Origin: Adiantum capillus-veneris
Lineage: Eukaryota > Streptophyta > Polypodiopsida > Polypodiales > Pteridaceae
DNA length: 64,000 nucleotides
Direction of reading: 5' to 3'
Assembly (NCBI GenBank): GCA_014529385.2
Contig: CM043942.1
Coordinates: 54,376,647 to 54,440,646, forward strand
In this document: positions 38,767 to 50,827 of the stretch, in pieces
Layout: the number at the start of each line of letters is the position of its first letter
How positions within the stretch are numbered: the first letter of the stretch is position 1
Translations under genes and position numbers: made by a program
Notes under the pieces: model-generated
What the model was told of the DNA's origin: nothing
Database searches by the model: none
Seen by the model: the letters and a program-made list of their open reading frames with translations, nothing else

Positions 38767-38880
38767 ACGAAAATCCGTGCTTCCATTCGGAAAATATGTA
38801 AAAAATGTCGATTGATTCTACGACGTAGACGAATCATGGTAATTTGTTGCAACTCAAAACATAAACAGAAACAAGGATAA
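38767..38880 (+). pseudogene. rpl36: Plastid rpl36, copy 1, ACG start
   Basis: Frame [42 protein letters not shown]: the complete 37-residue plastid L36 with the C-x2-C ... C-x-H zinc-site pattern. The start is ACG as in plastids that edit. Confidence 0.9.
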
Positions 38881-38947
38881 TAAATATTTCTATCTGAAAA
38901 AGAATATTAATTAAACAGAGCTTCCCAATAAAAATAATTAATTAATT

Positions 38948-39344
38948 ATGTCAAGTCAAATAAATCGAGAAAATTCGTTCACGTGGGGGAAAACGCGGAG
39001 TTCAAAAGGGAGTCATTCATATACAGGCGAGTTTCAATAACACTATCATTACCGTCACAGACGTCCGGGGACAGGTAATTATTTGGTCTTCCGCCGGTGC
39101 CTGTGGATTTAAGGGAACACGCAAAAGCACGCCATTTGCTGCGCAAGCTGCGGCTGAGAATGCAATTAAAGCATCAGTGGATCGGGGTATGAAACAAGCA
39201 GAAGTTATGATGAGCGGGCCCGGACCGGGGAGAGACACCGCTTTGCGAGCTATTCGCAGAAGCGGCATAATCCTCAGTTTCATACGTGACGTGACTCCTA
39301 TGCCGTATAATGGTTGTAGACCCCCCAGAAAGAGACGCGTCTAA
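38948..39344 (+). pseudogene. rps11: Plastid rps11, copy 1, 5' frameshift
   Basis: From about 38990 the frame reads [101 protein letters not shown]: plastid S11 nearly complete. The ATG at 38948 is out of frame with it. Copy 1 also has one A fewer in the following A-run than copies 2 and 3. The gene is therefore broken at the 5' end. Confidence 0.88.
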
Positions 39345-39406
39345 CTAGTGATTAGTCACATCAAAAGGAGAGAAAAAAAAATTACGTATGCGCACGCAAA
39401 AACGAG

Positions 39407-40140
39407 ATGTCGACCTCTAAGCAGGCAATTCAGTGGAAATGCCTTGAATCCAAAATAGAAAGTAAGCGGCTTCATTATGGTCGTTTCCTTGTATCTCCCT
39501 TTAAAAGGGGTCAAGCCAGTATTGTAGGAATTGCCATGCGTAGAGCTTTGTCACAAGAGATTGAAGGGACAAGCATAACACGTGCAAGATTTTGCGGAGT
39601 CGTGCACGAGTATTCCACAATAACGGGTCTTCAAGAGACAATACATGATGCTTTAGTTAATCCGAAAGAGATTGTGCTTAGGGGCGATTCAAAAGAAGAT
39701 ATTCAAGAGGCGTTTTCATCTGTAACAGGTCCTAAAGAAGTAACTGCGGGCGATCCATCATTACCACCTGGCGTCGAAGCAATTGACAATTCGCAATATA
39801 TAGCTACCATTACCCAACCAATATCTCTAACTATTGAATTAGAGATTGAAAAAGATTGCGGATATCGTATAGAAAATCTAGCGAAATCCGGAAAGGGACA
39901 ATTTCCCATCGATGCTGTATTTATGCCTGTCCGAAACGTAAATTATAGCATCCATCTATTTGGAAGTGGTAGAGCGACGCAGGAAATCTCATTCATTGAA
40001 ATATGGACTAATGGTAGTCCGACACCACACGAAGCACTTAGGAAAGCTTCTGAAAAACTCATGGACTTGCCAACCACCTTCTCGTATGTAAGGGGCGGAG
40101 ACGTATCTCTCTTCGAAAATGGATTCTCTTGCTTCCTTTG
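39407..40140 (+). pseudogene. rpoA: Plastid rpoA 5' part, copy 1, cut by the unit junction
   Basis: The alpha subunit of the plastid-encoded RNA polymerase: WKCLESKIESKRLHYGRFLV, SPFKRGQASIVGIAMRRALS, EGTSITRARFCGVVHEYSTI, GQFPIDAVFMPVRNVNYSIH, EIWTNGSPTPHEALRKASEK. This is the dimerisation (N-terminal) domain. The C-terminal domain is lost at the repeat junction, after which 19 foreign codons (ending FLCLLESL) run into the next unit. No stops interrupt it, and all three copies are open. Confidence 0.92.
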
Positions 40141-41089
40141 CCTCCTTGAAAGTTTATAAAGGGTGATTCCCTTGCCTCTGCTTCCAAAGTAGCTTTTGCC
40201 TAAACATTTTTAGATTCCTTTGCCTTTTTTAGAGTTTCTAATGATTTTATGCCTTTGTTAGGCACATCTCTATGTTTATAAGCATAATAATAGAATAAAA
40301 AAGGCGTTCTTTAAAAAGATCTACTACTAAGAAGCAGAAACACACTACTGTAAGCACCAGATGAGTAATAAACAGTAATGAAACCCCCCTAACCTAAAAA
40401 AGTTAGTGGTTGGCTTGTTTTGTTTGCCCTAGCGACACCATTAAGAGGACTGGGTGATTGTGATTAGAGATCAATTCACTGTCGCTTCGAGTACACGACG
40501 AGGTTACGAAACCCGTCATGGCGATAACATGGTAATTTAGAAACAAGGCGTGTATGAGGAACTATCAATGTCTACGGTTTGCGTTGGGATTGCCCTTCGG
40601 CACTTCAGGGCTCAACCAATTAAACTCTCGGTGTCTACGGCGTTAGAATGAACTTCGTGCATCCATTTATTTCTACGGAATTACCAACGCTAGACTGGAC
40701 GTATTCGACCATGCGCCCAGATTATGCAGGGAAAACCAGCGATACTTTTTAAGAGCAAAGGGTACAGGAACGTAGTGGCGTTCTCAACTCATTCCTCTGA
40801 TCCCAGTATAAATTGGATCGGCGAGAAAGGTTAACCCAACCCTGCTTGACACTTTGTGCCCCTCGCTCCCTAGTCTTGGCATAGGATTTAAAACATCGAA
40901 AAGGTGGGCTATAGGAAAAAGCGTAGGGAACCGCTTACTTTAAATAAAACAAGAACTGAAAGAAAGAGGACTGAACATAATACCGGTGGAAGATACATGC
41001 TTTACCTTGCAAGTTGTGAAAGCTTTCTTCTCAATAAGAGTGAGAGTTAGTGGTATATAGCTTTATCGAAGCCCGAAATGAAACGATGT

Positions 41090-41163
41090 TGCACTGAAGA
41101 GGACTCGAACCCCTAACTACCTGGTTCGAAGCCAGGGACTCTATCCAATTGAGCTATCGGTGC
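41090..41163 (-). tRNA. trnR-UCG: tRNA-Arg (UCG), array copy 2
   Basis: Identical in sequence to the copy at 35379-35452. Confidence 0.88.
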
Positions 41164-41437
41164 GGGGGGGTTGGGTCAAGGAAAGCCCAACCCTGGAAAT
41201 GTTTTTTGCGTTATTTCAAAATGAGTTTACGTAATTAAAGAAAATTAACTCAATTAAAAGACAAAAAAGTCAATCTTTGTCGTTGATGATCTCTCGGTTG
41301 GTTACCGAATAATTTAACCATCCCTTCCCTAAAAGAAAGTAATTACTTGATATATGTAATCCGTAATATTCGGATTCAGTCGTCAGCTGTGGTTTTTACC
41401 CTCCCCAGGGTGTCCGCTCTGCCCGTGAGACGGTTTT

Positions 41438-42433
41438 TTAACCACGACGTCTACGTTTAAGTTTAAAGGCAGTCCCTTTACGAATCCGGCTTCTAAGCCT
41501 ATGGAACTTAACGAAAATCTGGACAGCGTCCCTGGCTTTATTATGAACGGCTTGGATTTTATCCGCCTCCTCCTGCGAAACAGTTATTTCTGTTTCTGGA
41601 TTCAGCGGCGGCATGTCTTGCTCAACAAAAACTACTTCTGGAGTCGAAGGCAAGAGCTCAAACAGGGCTTTATACATGTCAATCAAAGGTTGCGCCTGGG
41701 AGACTATTTGCGCGGCATAATGCGCTATCACTTCCTGGGAGAAGGGGACCTTCAAGAGGAGTTCTATGCCCTCTTCCGGGGACATGCTTAAAGGGAGAGA
41801 TACCCCAGAGATGAGCATCAAGCCAGGAATAAGGTCCTTATGGAACGACGTGAACAGACGGGAGTTTGCCTCCTTAAACTGTACCGAAATCTGAGCCCAT
41901 TCCTGCATTGTGGCTTCGCTGACTATGGAGGGGTTTAACTTGGCAGAGATAGAGTTTACTAGATTGTTTATTTGCGCAGGCTGCAGTTGTGAAACGAATT
42001 CATAACCGTTCTCAGCGCTGGGCAATCTGCCTTGTTGGCAGGTTTTTAGTATTTTATCACAATCTTGCCAAGTTTCAAATAAGATTGAACGGCAATCCTC
42101 CTCCTTTAGTTGCATAAACTGTGAATGTGAAGACGCTTGAGTTACTATTGAAGAACTACTAGCGCCCATATTCATACAGTATGCTGTTTCAGCAAACCCA
42201 AGCCCAATTAGATTTAATAAAATTAAAAAAAGAGCAACAAACAAGAATACCTTTCTCAACGAAAGAAAGGAGAGATATATGGTGAGGTTATTAAAAAAAA
42301 GAAAGGAGAGATATATGTTGAGGTTCTTAGAAATAAAGGAGAGATATATGGTGAGGTTATTCAAAAGAAAGGAGAGATTTCTGGTGAGGTTATTCAAATT
42401 CAAAAGATTTCTTTTTTTAGTGAGGTTATTCAT
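41438..42433 (-). CDS. orf331, family A protein, array copy 2
   Basis: Same as orf330 of copy 1. It differs only in the N-terminal Leu/Asn repeats, where three extra A residues add one codon. The hydrophobic segment and soluble domain are identical. Confidence 0.7.
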   Translation of the reverse strand: MNNLTKKRNLLNLNNLTRNLSFLLNNLTIYLSFISKNLNIYLSFLFFNNLTIYLSFLSLRKVFLFVALFLILLNLIGLGFAETAYCMNMGASSSSIVTQASSHSQFMQLKEEDCRSILFETWQDCDKILKTCQQGRLPSAENGYEFVSQLQPAQINNLVNSISAKLNPSIVSEATMQEWAQISVQFKEANSRLFTSFHKDLIPGLMLISGVSLPLSMSPEEGIELLLKVPFSQEVIAHYAAQIVSQAQPLIDMYKALFELLPSTPEVVFVEQDMPPLNPETEITVSQEEADKIQAVHNKARDAVQIFVKFHRLRSRIRKGTAFKLKRRRRG

Positions 42434-42453
42434 GTTTATCTTGTTTTCTTTTT

Positions 42454-42678
42454 TTAAGATACAAATAAGATTGAAAAAGCCATCGTCAAAGCAAACAAGG
42501 CAATAGCTTCTGTTAAGGCAAAGCCTAAAGTAACATAACCAAAATGATTATTTAGCTAACGATAGATTTCACGCCACAGGGCTTGTCAAAGAACTAAATA
42601 CGTTTCCAAACCTACTGCTGCTCCTGCTAGGGCTATTGTAGCCGCTCCTACTCCAATTAATTTTGCACCTTCTAGCGT
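42454..42678 (-). pseudogene. atp9: atp9, array copy 2, with compensating indels
   Basis: Same 225 bp as copy 1, but with one extra A (CCAAAATGATT, near 42541) and one base lost (CCAAACCTACTG, near 42608), so ~20 codons in the middle are out of frame. It is either a pseudogene or an error in the consensus of this copy. Confidence 0.85.
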
Positions 42679-43089
42679 AACTAATTCTTAAGTGTCTGTG
42701 TAATAATAATAAAAAAGTGTAGTTAGCACACTTTAAACGAAGTAGAGCGGTTGGCTGGCAAAGAAAGCTTACGCCTTTGAAGAAAGATAGAGTTTGCATG
42801 CCTACCTTACCAAACACGTTGGATGTCGTCGGAAAACCCAAGACATTTGGTAAACAGTCTTGTTGTCTCTTTGCAAGCAAGCCCATTTAATTGTAACAAT
42901 TTAACGGATAACAAGATTATTACCGGATGAATCCAAAGAAAAAACATAGTAAGCAAGCCCTGACCCAAATGAAGAATAAGTGGTAGATTGGTAATGTTAT
43001 CATTAAGGTTCATTGGTTTTATATAATGTCAACAATACAACTAAGCATTCGTTGACAGAGTCAAAGTTCCCCGTTTCTCAATCGTGGCA

Positions 43090-43239
43090 TCCACGTTAAT
43101 AAGTCGAAAGCCTCTTGGGCCGTCATTATCAACCAGAAGGAAATCCTAGAGGACTAGGATTTTTGGTCCAGTAGCAAGGGAATTGAGGGAATGTAATTTT
43201 GCCAGAGTAGTCTCGTTAGCTCCCGAAGTGTTGCGATAA
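43090..43239 (+). pseudogene. rpl14: Plastid rpl14 3' end, copy 2
   Basis: As copy 1, but with bases missing in AACCAGAAGG and AGAGGACTAGG, which break the frame upstream of GPVARELRE. Confidence 0.8.
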
Positions 43240-43575
43240 CTAATGAAAAAAAAAAGAAAGCTCGTTTCATTTATTAGAACTCAAAGAAACTTCAATTCCT
43301 TTAAAAATTTGGGTTTGAAGAGTTAGTTGTCGAATAGTCCAATACATACACATATACAAATATACAGAAAAATCTATCTATATCTATTCTATCTATATCT
43401 ATTTAGATAGATACAACTCAATAAAACGAAGATGGATAGCCAATGAAAATGAGTAGAAAGGAAAGAACCTTTTTTTCCGCCTTGAATATCATTTAGATTT
43501 TGCCAAGAGGAAAGGCTGGAGATTTTAGGAATTACTTAAGTAAAAACAATTCTAATAATTACCGATTGATATTTC

Positions 43576-43982
43576 ACGAATAATGATGCCATCTCCACCA
43601 CAGTTACTTCAATCAGAAATGCGAAACGAAAAGAAAAGCTATGACTAGGATACCAGCTACTAAAATGACTTAGAGGTATCGTGCAAATCTTACTGGAAAA
43701 GGTTTTTTAAAAAGCGTCACGGAACACACAGAGGGGGGGAAAATTTTTATGGATGTCAAGATATTTTGGCAAAGAAAAAAGCTTACCTTACGTGGCAACT
43801 AAACTATAACTATTAGGTACATTAGCAAACCGGTCTCATAATCTATTGCGATCAAATAAGAATCCCTAAGATCTTAGGGGGCATGGGAATTGCAATTTTA
43901 TCAACGTCTTATGACTCATTACAGATCGGGAATGCTAGGCGAAGAAAAACTGGGGGGGGAAATTCTACGCCATATTTGGTAA
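43576..43982 (+). pseudogene. rps8: Plastid rps8, copy 2
   Basis: As copy 1 with additional indels (GCGAAACG for GCGAATACG, GGAAAAGG for GGAAGAAGG, CTTATGACTC for CTTATGGACTC, GGAATGCTAG for GGAAGCTAG). Heavily frameshifted. Confidence 0.8.
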
Positions 43983-44094
43983 TTGAAAGGGAGAAACAGG
44001 GACAAAAGTTACTTATTTTCACCAGTTACGTCTTCAATGAAAAGAATTTTTTTGGAGAAACCTGTAATGTAAATAGGAGGTTTACTTATTCCAA

Positions 44095-44340
44095 ATGATG
44101 AAGAAACAGAATCTCATTGACATGGAAGGTACAGTTACAGAATCTTTACCCAATGCCACGTTTTGAGCGTGTTCGGATAATGGATGTCAAGTTTTGACTC
44201 ATATATCGGGGAGGATGCGACGCAGTTATATAAGAATACTACCAGGAGATAGGGTAAGAGCTGAACTGAGTCCCTATGATCTTACCAAGGGACGCATCAT
44301 CTACCGCCTTAGAAGTAGGCATACAAACAATAGTCAGTAG
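44095..44340 (+). pseudogene. infA: Plastid infA, copy 2
   Basis: Identical to copy 1 (38388-38633), including the editable TGA. Confidence 0.9.
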
Positions 44341-44473
44341 ATTTCGGTATCAGTTTAGATTTTCGGCAGTTAACCAAACCACTTCTCTTGCCAAATTTCC
44401 TATCTTGATTAGATCGAAGAAACATGTAGCAAACCTACAGGTAGATTTACCCAATTAATTCAAGGTTATAGAT

Positions 44474-44587
44474 ACGAAAATCCGTGCTTCCATTCGGAAA
44501 ATATGTAAAAAATGTCGATTGATTCTACGACGTAGACGAATCATGGTAATTTGTTGCAACTCAAAACATAAACAGAAACAAGGATAA
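44474..44587 (+). pseudogene. rpl36: Plastid rpl36, copy 2
   Basis: Identical to copy 1 (38767-38880), ACG start. Confidence 0.9.
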
Positions 44588-44654
44588 TAAATATTTCTAT
44601 CTGAAAAAGAATATTAATTAAACAGAGCTTCCCAATAAAAATAATTAATTAATT

Positions 44655-45052
44655 ATGTCAAGTCAAATAAATCGAGAAAAATTCGTTCACGTGGGGGAAA
44701 ACGCGGAGTTCAAAAGGGAGTCATTCATATACAGGCGAGTTTCAATAACACTATCATTACCGTCACAGACGTCCGGGGACAGGTAATTATTTGGTCTTCC
44801 GCCGGTGCCTGTGGATTTAAGGGAACACGCAAAAGCACGCCATTTGCTGCGCAAGCTGCGGCTGAGAATGCAATTAAAGCATCAGTGGATCGGGGTATGA
44901 AACAAGCAGAAGTTATGATGAGCGGGCCCGGACCGGGGAGAGACACCGCTTTGCGAGCTATTCGCAGAAGCGGCATAATCCTCAGTTTCATACGTGACGT
45001 GACTCCTATGCCGTATAATGGTTGTAGACCCCCCAGAAAGAGACGCGTCTAA
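44655..45052 (+). pseudogene. rps11: Plastid rps11, copy 2
   Basis: As copy 1 but with five instead of four A residues in GAGAAAAATTCG. The ATG is still out of frame with the conserved body. Confidence 0.88.
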
Positions 45053-45114
45053 CTAGTGATTAGTCACATCAAAAGGAGAGAAAAAAAAATTACGTATGCG
45101 CACGCAAAAACGAG

Positions 45115-45848
45115 ATGTCGACCTCTAAGCAGGCAATTCAGTGGAAATGCCTTGAATCCAAAATAGAAAGTAAGCGGCTTCATTATGGTCGTTTCCTTGT
45201 ATCTCCCTTTAAAAGGGGTCAAGCCAGTATTGTAGGAATTGCCATGCGTAGAGCTTTGTCACAAGAGATTGAAGGGACAAGCATAACACGTGCAAGATTT
45301 TGCGGAGTCGTGCACGAGTATTCCACAATAACGGGTCTTCAAGAGACAATACATGATGCTTTAGTTAATCCGAAAGAGATTGTGCTTAGGGGCGATTCAA
45401 AAGAAGATATTCAAGAGGCGTTTTCATCTGTAACAGGTCCTAAAGAAGTAACTGCGGGCGATCCATCATTACCACCTGGCGTCGAAGCAATTGACAATTC
45501 GCAATATATAGCTACCATTACCCAACCAATATCTCTAACTATTGAATTAGAGATTGAAAAAGATTGCGGATATCGTATAGAAAATCTAGCGAAATCCGGA
45601 AAGGGACAATTTCCCATCGATGCTGTATTTATGCCTGTCCGAAACGTAAATTATAGCATCCATCTATTTGGAAGTGGTAGAGCGACGCAGGAAATCTCAT
45701 TCATTGAAATATGGACTAATGGTAGTCCGACACCACACGAAGCACTTAGGAAAGCTTCTGAAAAACTCATGGACTTGCCAACCACCTTCTCGTATGTAAG
45801 GGGCGGAGACGTATCTCTCTTCGAAAATGGATTCTCTTGCTTCCTTTG
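45115..45848 (+). pseudogene. rpoA: Plastid rpoA 5' part, copy 2
   Basis: Identical to copy 1 (39407-40140), cut at the next unit junction. Confidence 0.92.
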
Positions 45849-46795
45849 CCTCCTTGAAAGTTTATAAAGGGTGATTCCCTTGCCTCTGCTTCCAAAGTAG
45901 CTTTTGCCTAAACATTTTTAGATTCCTTTGCCTTTTTTAGAGTTTCTAATGATTTTATGCCTTTGTTAGGCACATCTCTATGTTTATAAGCATAATAATA
46001 GAATAAAAAAGGCGTTCTTTAAAAAGATCTACTAAGAAGCAGAAACACACTACTGTAAGCACCAGATGAGTAATAAACAGTAATGAAACCCCCCTAACCT
46101 AAAAAAGTTAGTGGTTGGCTTGTTTTGTTTGCCCTAGCGACACCATTAAGAGGACTGGGTGATTGTGATTAGAGATCAATTCACTGTCGCTTCGAGTACA
46201 CGACGAGGTTACGAAACCCGTCATGGCGATAACATGGTAATTTAGAAACAAGGCGTGTATGAGGAACTATCAATGTCTACGGTTTGCGTTGGGATTGCCC
46301 TTCGGCACTTCAGGGCTCAACCAATTAAACTCTCGGTGTCTACGGCGTTAGAATGAACTTCGTGCATCCATTTATTTCTACGGAATTACCAACGCTAGAC
46401 TGGACGTATTCGACCATGCGCCCAGATTATGCAGGGAAAACCAGCGATACTTTTTAAGAGCAAAGGGTACAGGAACGTAGTGGCGTTCTCAACTCATTCC
46501 TCTGATCCCAGTATAAATTGGATCGGCGAGAAAGGTTAACCCAACCCTGCTTGACACTTTGTGCCCCTCGCTCCCTAGTCTTGGCATAGGATTTAAAACA
46601 TCGAAAAGGTGGGCTATAGGAAAAAGCGTAGGGAACCGCTTACTTTAAATAAAACAAGAACTGAAAGAAAGAGGACTGAACATAATACCGGGTGGAAGAT
46701 ACATGCTTTACCTTGCAAGTTGTGAAAGCTTTCTTCTCAATAAGAGTGAGAGTTAGTGGTATATAGCTTTATCGAAGCCCGAAATGAAACGATGT

Positions 46796-46869
46796 TGCAC
46801 TGAAGAGGACTCGAACCCCTAACTACCTGGTTCGAAGCCAGGGACTCTATCCAATTGAGCTATCGGTGC
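46796..46869 (-). tRNA. trnR-UCG: tRNA-Arg (UCG), array copy 3
   Basis: Identical in the tRNA to copy 1; the G-run just outside is shorter by two (GGGGGGTTGGG). Confidence 0.88.
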
Positions 46870-47142
46870 GGGGGGTTGGGTCAAGGAAAGCCCAACCCTG
46901 GAAATGTTTTTTGCGTTATTTCAAAATGAGTTTACGTAATTAAAGAAAATTAACTCAATTAAAAGACAAAAAAGTCAATCTTTGTCGTTGATGATCTCTC
47001 GGTTGGTTACCGAATAATTTAACCATCCCTTCCCTAAAAGAAAGTAATTACTTGATATATGTAATCCGTAATATTCGGATTCAGTCGTCAGCTGTGGTTT
47101 TTACCCTCCCCAGGGTGTCCGCTCTGCCCGTGAGACGGTTTT

Positions 47143-48138
47143 TTAACCACGACGTCTACGTTTAAGTTTAAAGGCAGTCCCTTTACGAATCCGGCTTCTA
47201 AGCCTATGGAACTTAACGAAAATCTGGACAGCGTCCCTGGCTTTATTATGAACGGCTTGGATTTTATCCGCCTCCTCCTGCGAAACAGTTATTTCTGTTT
47301 CTGGATTCAGCGGCGGCATGTCTTGCTCAACAAAAACTACTTCTGGAGTCGAAGGCAAGAGCTCAAACAGGGCTTTATACATGTCAATCAAAGGTTGCGC
47401 CTGGGAGACTATTTGCGCGGCATAATGCGCTATCACTTCCTGGGAGAAGGGGACCTTCAAGAGGAGTTCTATGCCCTCTTCCGGGGACATGCTTAAAGGG
47501 AGAGATACCCCAGAGATGAGCATCAAGCCAGGAATAAGGTCCTTATGGAACGACGTGAACAGACGGGAGTTTGCCTCCTTAAACTGTACCGAAATCTGAG
47601 CCCATTCCTGCATTGTGGCTTCGCTGACTATGGAGGGGTTTAACTTGGCAGAGATAGAGTTTACTAGATTGTTTATTTGCGCAGGCTGCAGTTGTGAAAC
47701 GAATTCATAACCGTTCTCAGCGCTGGGCAATCTGCCTTGTTGGCAGGTTTTTAGTATTTTATCACAATCTTGCCAAGTTTCAAATAAGATTGAACGGCAA
47801 TCCTCCTCCTTTAGTTGCATAAACTGTGAATGTGAAGACGCTTGAGTTACTATTGAAGAACTACTAGCGCCCATATTCATACAGTATGCTGTTTCAGCAA
47901 ACCCAAGCCCAATTAGATTTAATAAAATTAAAAAAAGAGCAACAAACAACAAGAATACCTTTCTCAACGAAAGAAAGGAGAGATATATGGTGAGGTTATT
48001 AAAAAGAAAGGAGAGATATATGTTGAGGTTCTTAGAAATAAAGGAGAGATATATGGTGAGGTTATTCAAAAGAAAGGAGAGATTTCTGGTGAGGTTATTC
48101 AAATTCAAAAGATTTCTTTTTTTAGTGAGGTTATTCAT
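47143..48138 (-). CDS. orf331b, family A protein, array copy 3
   Basis: As orf330 with one extra codon (LL) at the start of the hydrophobic segment, from an AAC duplication near 47947. The soluble domain is identical. Confidence 0.7.
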   Translation of the reverse strand: MNNLTKKRNLLNLNNLTRNLSFLLNNLTIYLSFISKNLNIYLSFLFNNLTIYLSFLSLRKVFLLFVALFLILLNLIGLGFAETAYCMNMGASSSSIVTQASSHSQFMQLKEEDCRSILFETWQDCDKILKTCQQGRLPSAENGYEFVSQLQPAQINNLVNSISAKLNPSIVSEATMQEWAQISVQFKEANSRLFTSFHKDLIPGLMLISGVSLPLSMSPEEGIELLLKVPFSQEVIAHYAAQIVSQAQPLIDMYKALFELLPSTPEVVFVEQDMPPLNPETEITVSQEEADKIQAVHNKARDAVQIFVKFHRLRSRIRKGTAFKLKRRRRG

Positions 48139-48158
48139 GTTTATCTTGTTTTCTTTTT

Positions 48159-48383
48159 TTAAGATACAAATAAGATTGAAAAAGCCATCGTCAAAGCAAA
48201 CAAGGCAATAGCTTCTGTTAAGGCAAAGCCTAAAGTAACATAACCAAATGATTATTTAGCTAACGATAGATTTCACGCCACAGGGCTTGTCAAAGAACTA
48301 AATACGTTTCCAATACCTACTGCTGCTCCTGCTAGGGCTATTGTAGCCGCTCCTACTCCAATTAATTTTGCACCTTCTAGCGT
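48159..48383 (-). CDS. atp9: ATP synthase subunit 9, array copy 3, ACG start
   Basis: Identical to copy 1 (36740-36964): 75 codons, ACG start, TGA and TAA needing U-to-C editing. Confidence 0.93.
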
Positions 48384-48798
48384 AACTAATTCTTAAGTGT
48401 CTGTGTAATAATAATAAAAAAGTGTAGTTAGCACACTTTAAACGAAGTAGAGCGGTTGGCTGGCAAAGAAAGCTTACGCCTTTGAAGAAGAAAGATAGAG
48501 TTTGCATGCCTACCTTACCAAACACGTTGGATGTCGTCGGAAAACCAAGACATTTGGTAAACAGTCTTGTTGTCTCTTTGCAAGCAAGCCCATTTAATTG
48601 TAACAATTTAACGGATAACAAGATTATTTCCGGATGAATCCAAAGAAAAAACATAGTAAGCAGAGCCCTGACCCAAATGAAGAATAAGTGGTAGATTGGT
48701 AATGTTATCATTAAGGTTCATTGGTTTTATATAATGTCAACAATACAACTAAGCATTCGTTGACAGAGTCAAAGTTCCCCGTTTCTCAATCGTGGCAT

Positions 48799-48949
48799 CC
48801 ACGTTAATAAGTCGAAAGCCTCTTGGGCCGTCATTATCAACCAGGAAGGAAATCCTAGAGGAACTAGGATTTTTGGTCCAGTAGCAAGGGAATTGAGGGA
48901 ATGTAATTTTGCCAGAGTAGTCTCGTTAGCTCCCGAAGTGTTGCGATAA
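48799..48949 (+). pseudogene. rpl14: Plastid rpl14 3' end, copy 3
   Basis: Identical to copy 1. Confidence 0.85.
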
Positions 48950-49284
48950 CTAATGAAAAAAAAAAGAAAGCTCGTTTCATTTATTAGAACTCAAAGAAAC
49001 TTCAATTCCTTTAAAAATTTGGGTTTGAAGAGTTAGTTGTCGAATAGTCCAATACATACACATATACAAATATACAGAAAAATCTATCTATATCTATTCT
49101 ATCTATATCTATTTAGATAGATACAACTCAATAAAACGAAGATGGATAGCCAATGAAAATGAGTAGAAAGGAAAGAACCTTTTTTCCGCCTTGAATATCA
49201 TTTAGATTTTGCCAAGAGGAAAGGCTGGAGATTTTAGGAATTACTTAAGTAAAAACAATTCTAATAATTACCGATTGATATTTC

Positions 49285-49695
49285 ACGAATAATGATGCCA
49301 TCTCCACCACAGTTACTTCAATCAGAAATGCGAATACGAAAAGAAAAGCTATGACTAGGATACCAGCTACTAAAATGACTAGAGGTATCGTGCAAATCTT
49401 ACTGGAAGAAGGTTTTTTAAAAAGCGTCACGGAACACACAGAGGGGGGGAAAATTTTTATGGATGTCAAGATATTTTGGCAAAGAAAAAAAGCCTTACCT
49501 TACGTGGCAACTAAACTATAACTATTAGGTACATTAGCAAACCCGGTCTCAGAATCTATTGCGATCATATAAGAATCCCTAAGATCTTAGGGGGCATGGG
49601 AATTGCAATTTTATCAACGTCTTATGGACTCATTACAGATCGGGAAGCTAGGCGAAGAAAAACTGGGGGGGGAAATTCTACGCCATATTTGGTAA
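49285..49695 (+). pseudogene. rps8: Plastid rps8, copy 3
   Basis: As copy 1 except for an 8-G run (CTGGGGGGGGAA) near the 3' end, which shifts the last codons. Confidence 0.85.
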
Positions 49696-49807
49696 TTGAA
49701 AGGGAGAAACAGGGACAAAAGTTACTTATTTTCACCAGTTACGTCTTCAATGAAAAGAATTTTTTTGGAGAAACCTGTAATGTAAATAGGAGGTTTACTT
49801 ATTCCAA

Positions 49808-50053
49808 ATGATGAAGAAACAGAATCTCATTGACATGGAAGGTACAGTTACAGAATCTTTACCCAATGCCACGTTTTGAGCGTGTTCGGATAATGGATGT
49901 CAAGTTTTGACTCATATATCGGGGAGGATGCGACGCAGTTATATAAGAATACTACCAGGAGATAGGGTAAGAGCTGAACTGAGTCCCTATGATCTTACCA
50001 AGGGACGCATCATCTACCGCCTTAGAAGTAGGCATACAAACAATAGTCAGTAG
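49808..50053 (+). pseudogene. infA: Plastid infA, copy 3
   Basis: Identical to copy 1. Confidence 0.9.
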
Positions 50054-50186
50054 ATTTCGGTATCAGTTTAGATTTTCGGCAGTTAACCAAACCACTTCTC
50101 TTGCCAAATTTCCTATCTTGATTAGATCGAAGAAACATGTAGCAAACCTACAGGTAGATTTACCCAATTAATTCAAGGTTATAGAT

Positions 50187-50300
50187 ACGAAAATCCGTGC
50201 TTCCATTCGGAAAATATGTAAAAAATGTCGATTGATTCTACGACGTAGACGAATCATGGTAATTTGTTGCAACTCAAAACATAAACAGAAACAAGGATAA
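50187..50300 (+). pseudogene. rpl36: Plastid rpl36, copy 3
   Basis: Identical to copy 1. Confidence 0.9.
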
Positions 50301-50367
50301 TAAATATTTCTATCTGAAAAAGAATATTAATTAAACAGAGCTTCCCAATAAAAATAATTAATTAATT

Positions 50368-50765
50368 ATGTCAAGTCAAATAAATCGAGAAAAATTCGTT
50401 CACGTGGGGGAAAACGCGGAGTTCAAAAGGGAGTCATTCATATACAGGCGAGTTTCAATAACACTATCATTACCGTCACAGACGTCCGGGGACAGGTAAT
50501 TATTTGGTCTTCCGCCGGTGCCTGTGGATTTAAGGGAACACGCAAAAGCACGCCATTTGCTGCGCAAGCTGCGGCTGAGAATGCAATTAAAGCATCAGTG
50601 GATCGGGGTATGAAACAAGCAGAAGTTATGATGAGCGGGCCCGGACCGGGGAGAGACACCGCTTTGCGAGCTATTCGCAGAAGCGGCATAATCCTCAGTT
50701 TCATACGTGACGTGACTCCTATGCCGTATAATGGTTGTAGACCCCCCAGAAAGAGACGCGTCTAA
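50368..50765 (+). pseudogene. rps11: Plastid rps11, copy 3
   Basis: Same as copy 2 (five A residues near the start). Confidence 0.88.
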
Positions 50766-50827
50766 CTAGTGATTAGTCACATCAAAAGGAGAGAAAAAAA
50801 AATTACGTATGCGCACGCAAAAACGAG

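Noticed and set aside
39017-39283. Minus-strand ORF of 88 codons
   Set aside because: Antisense of rps11, whose conserved residues explain the open frame.
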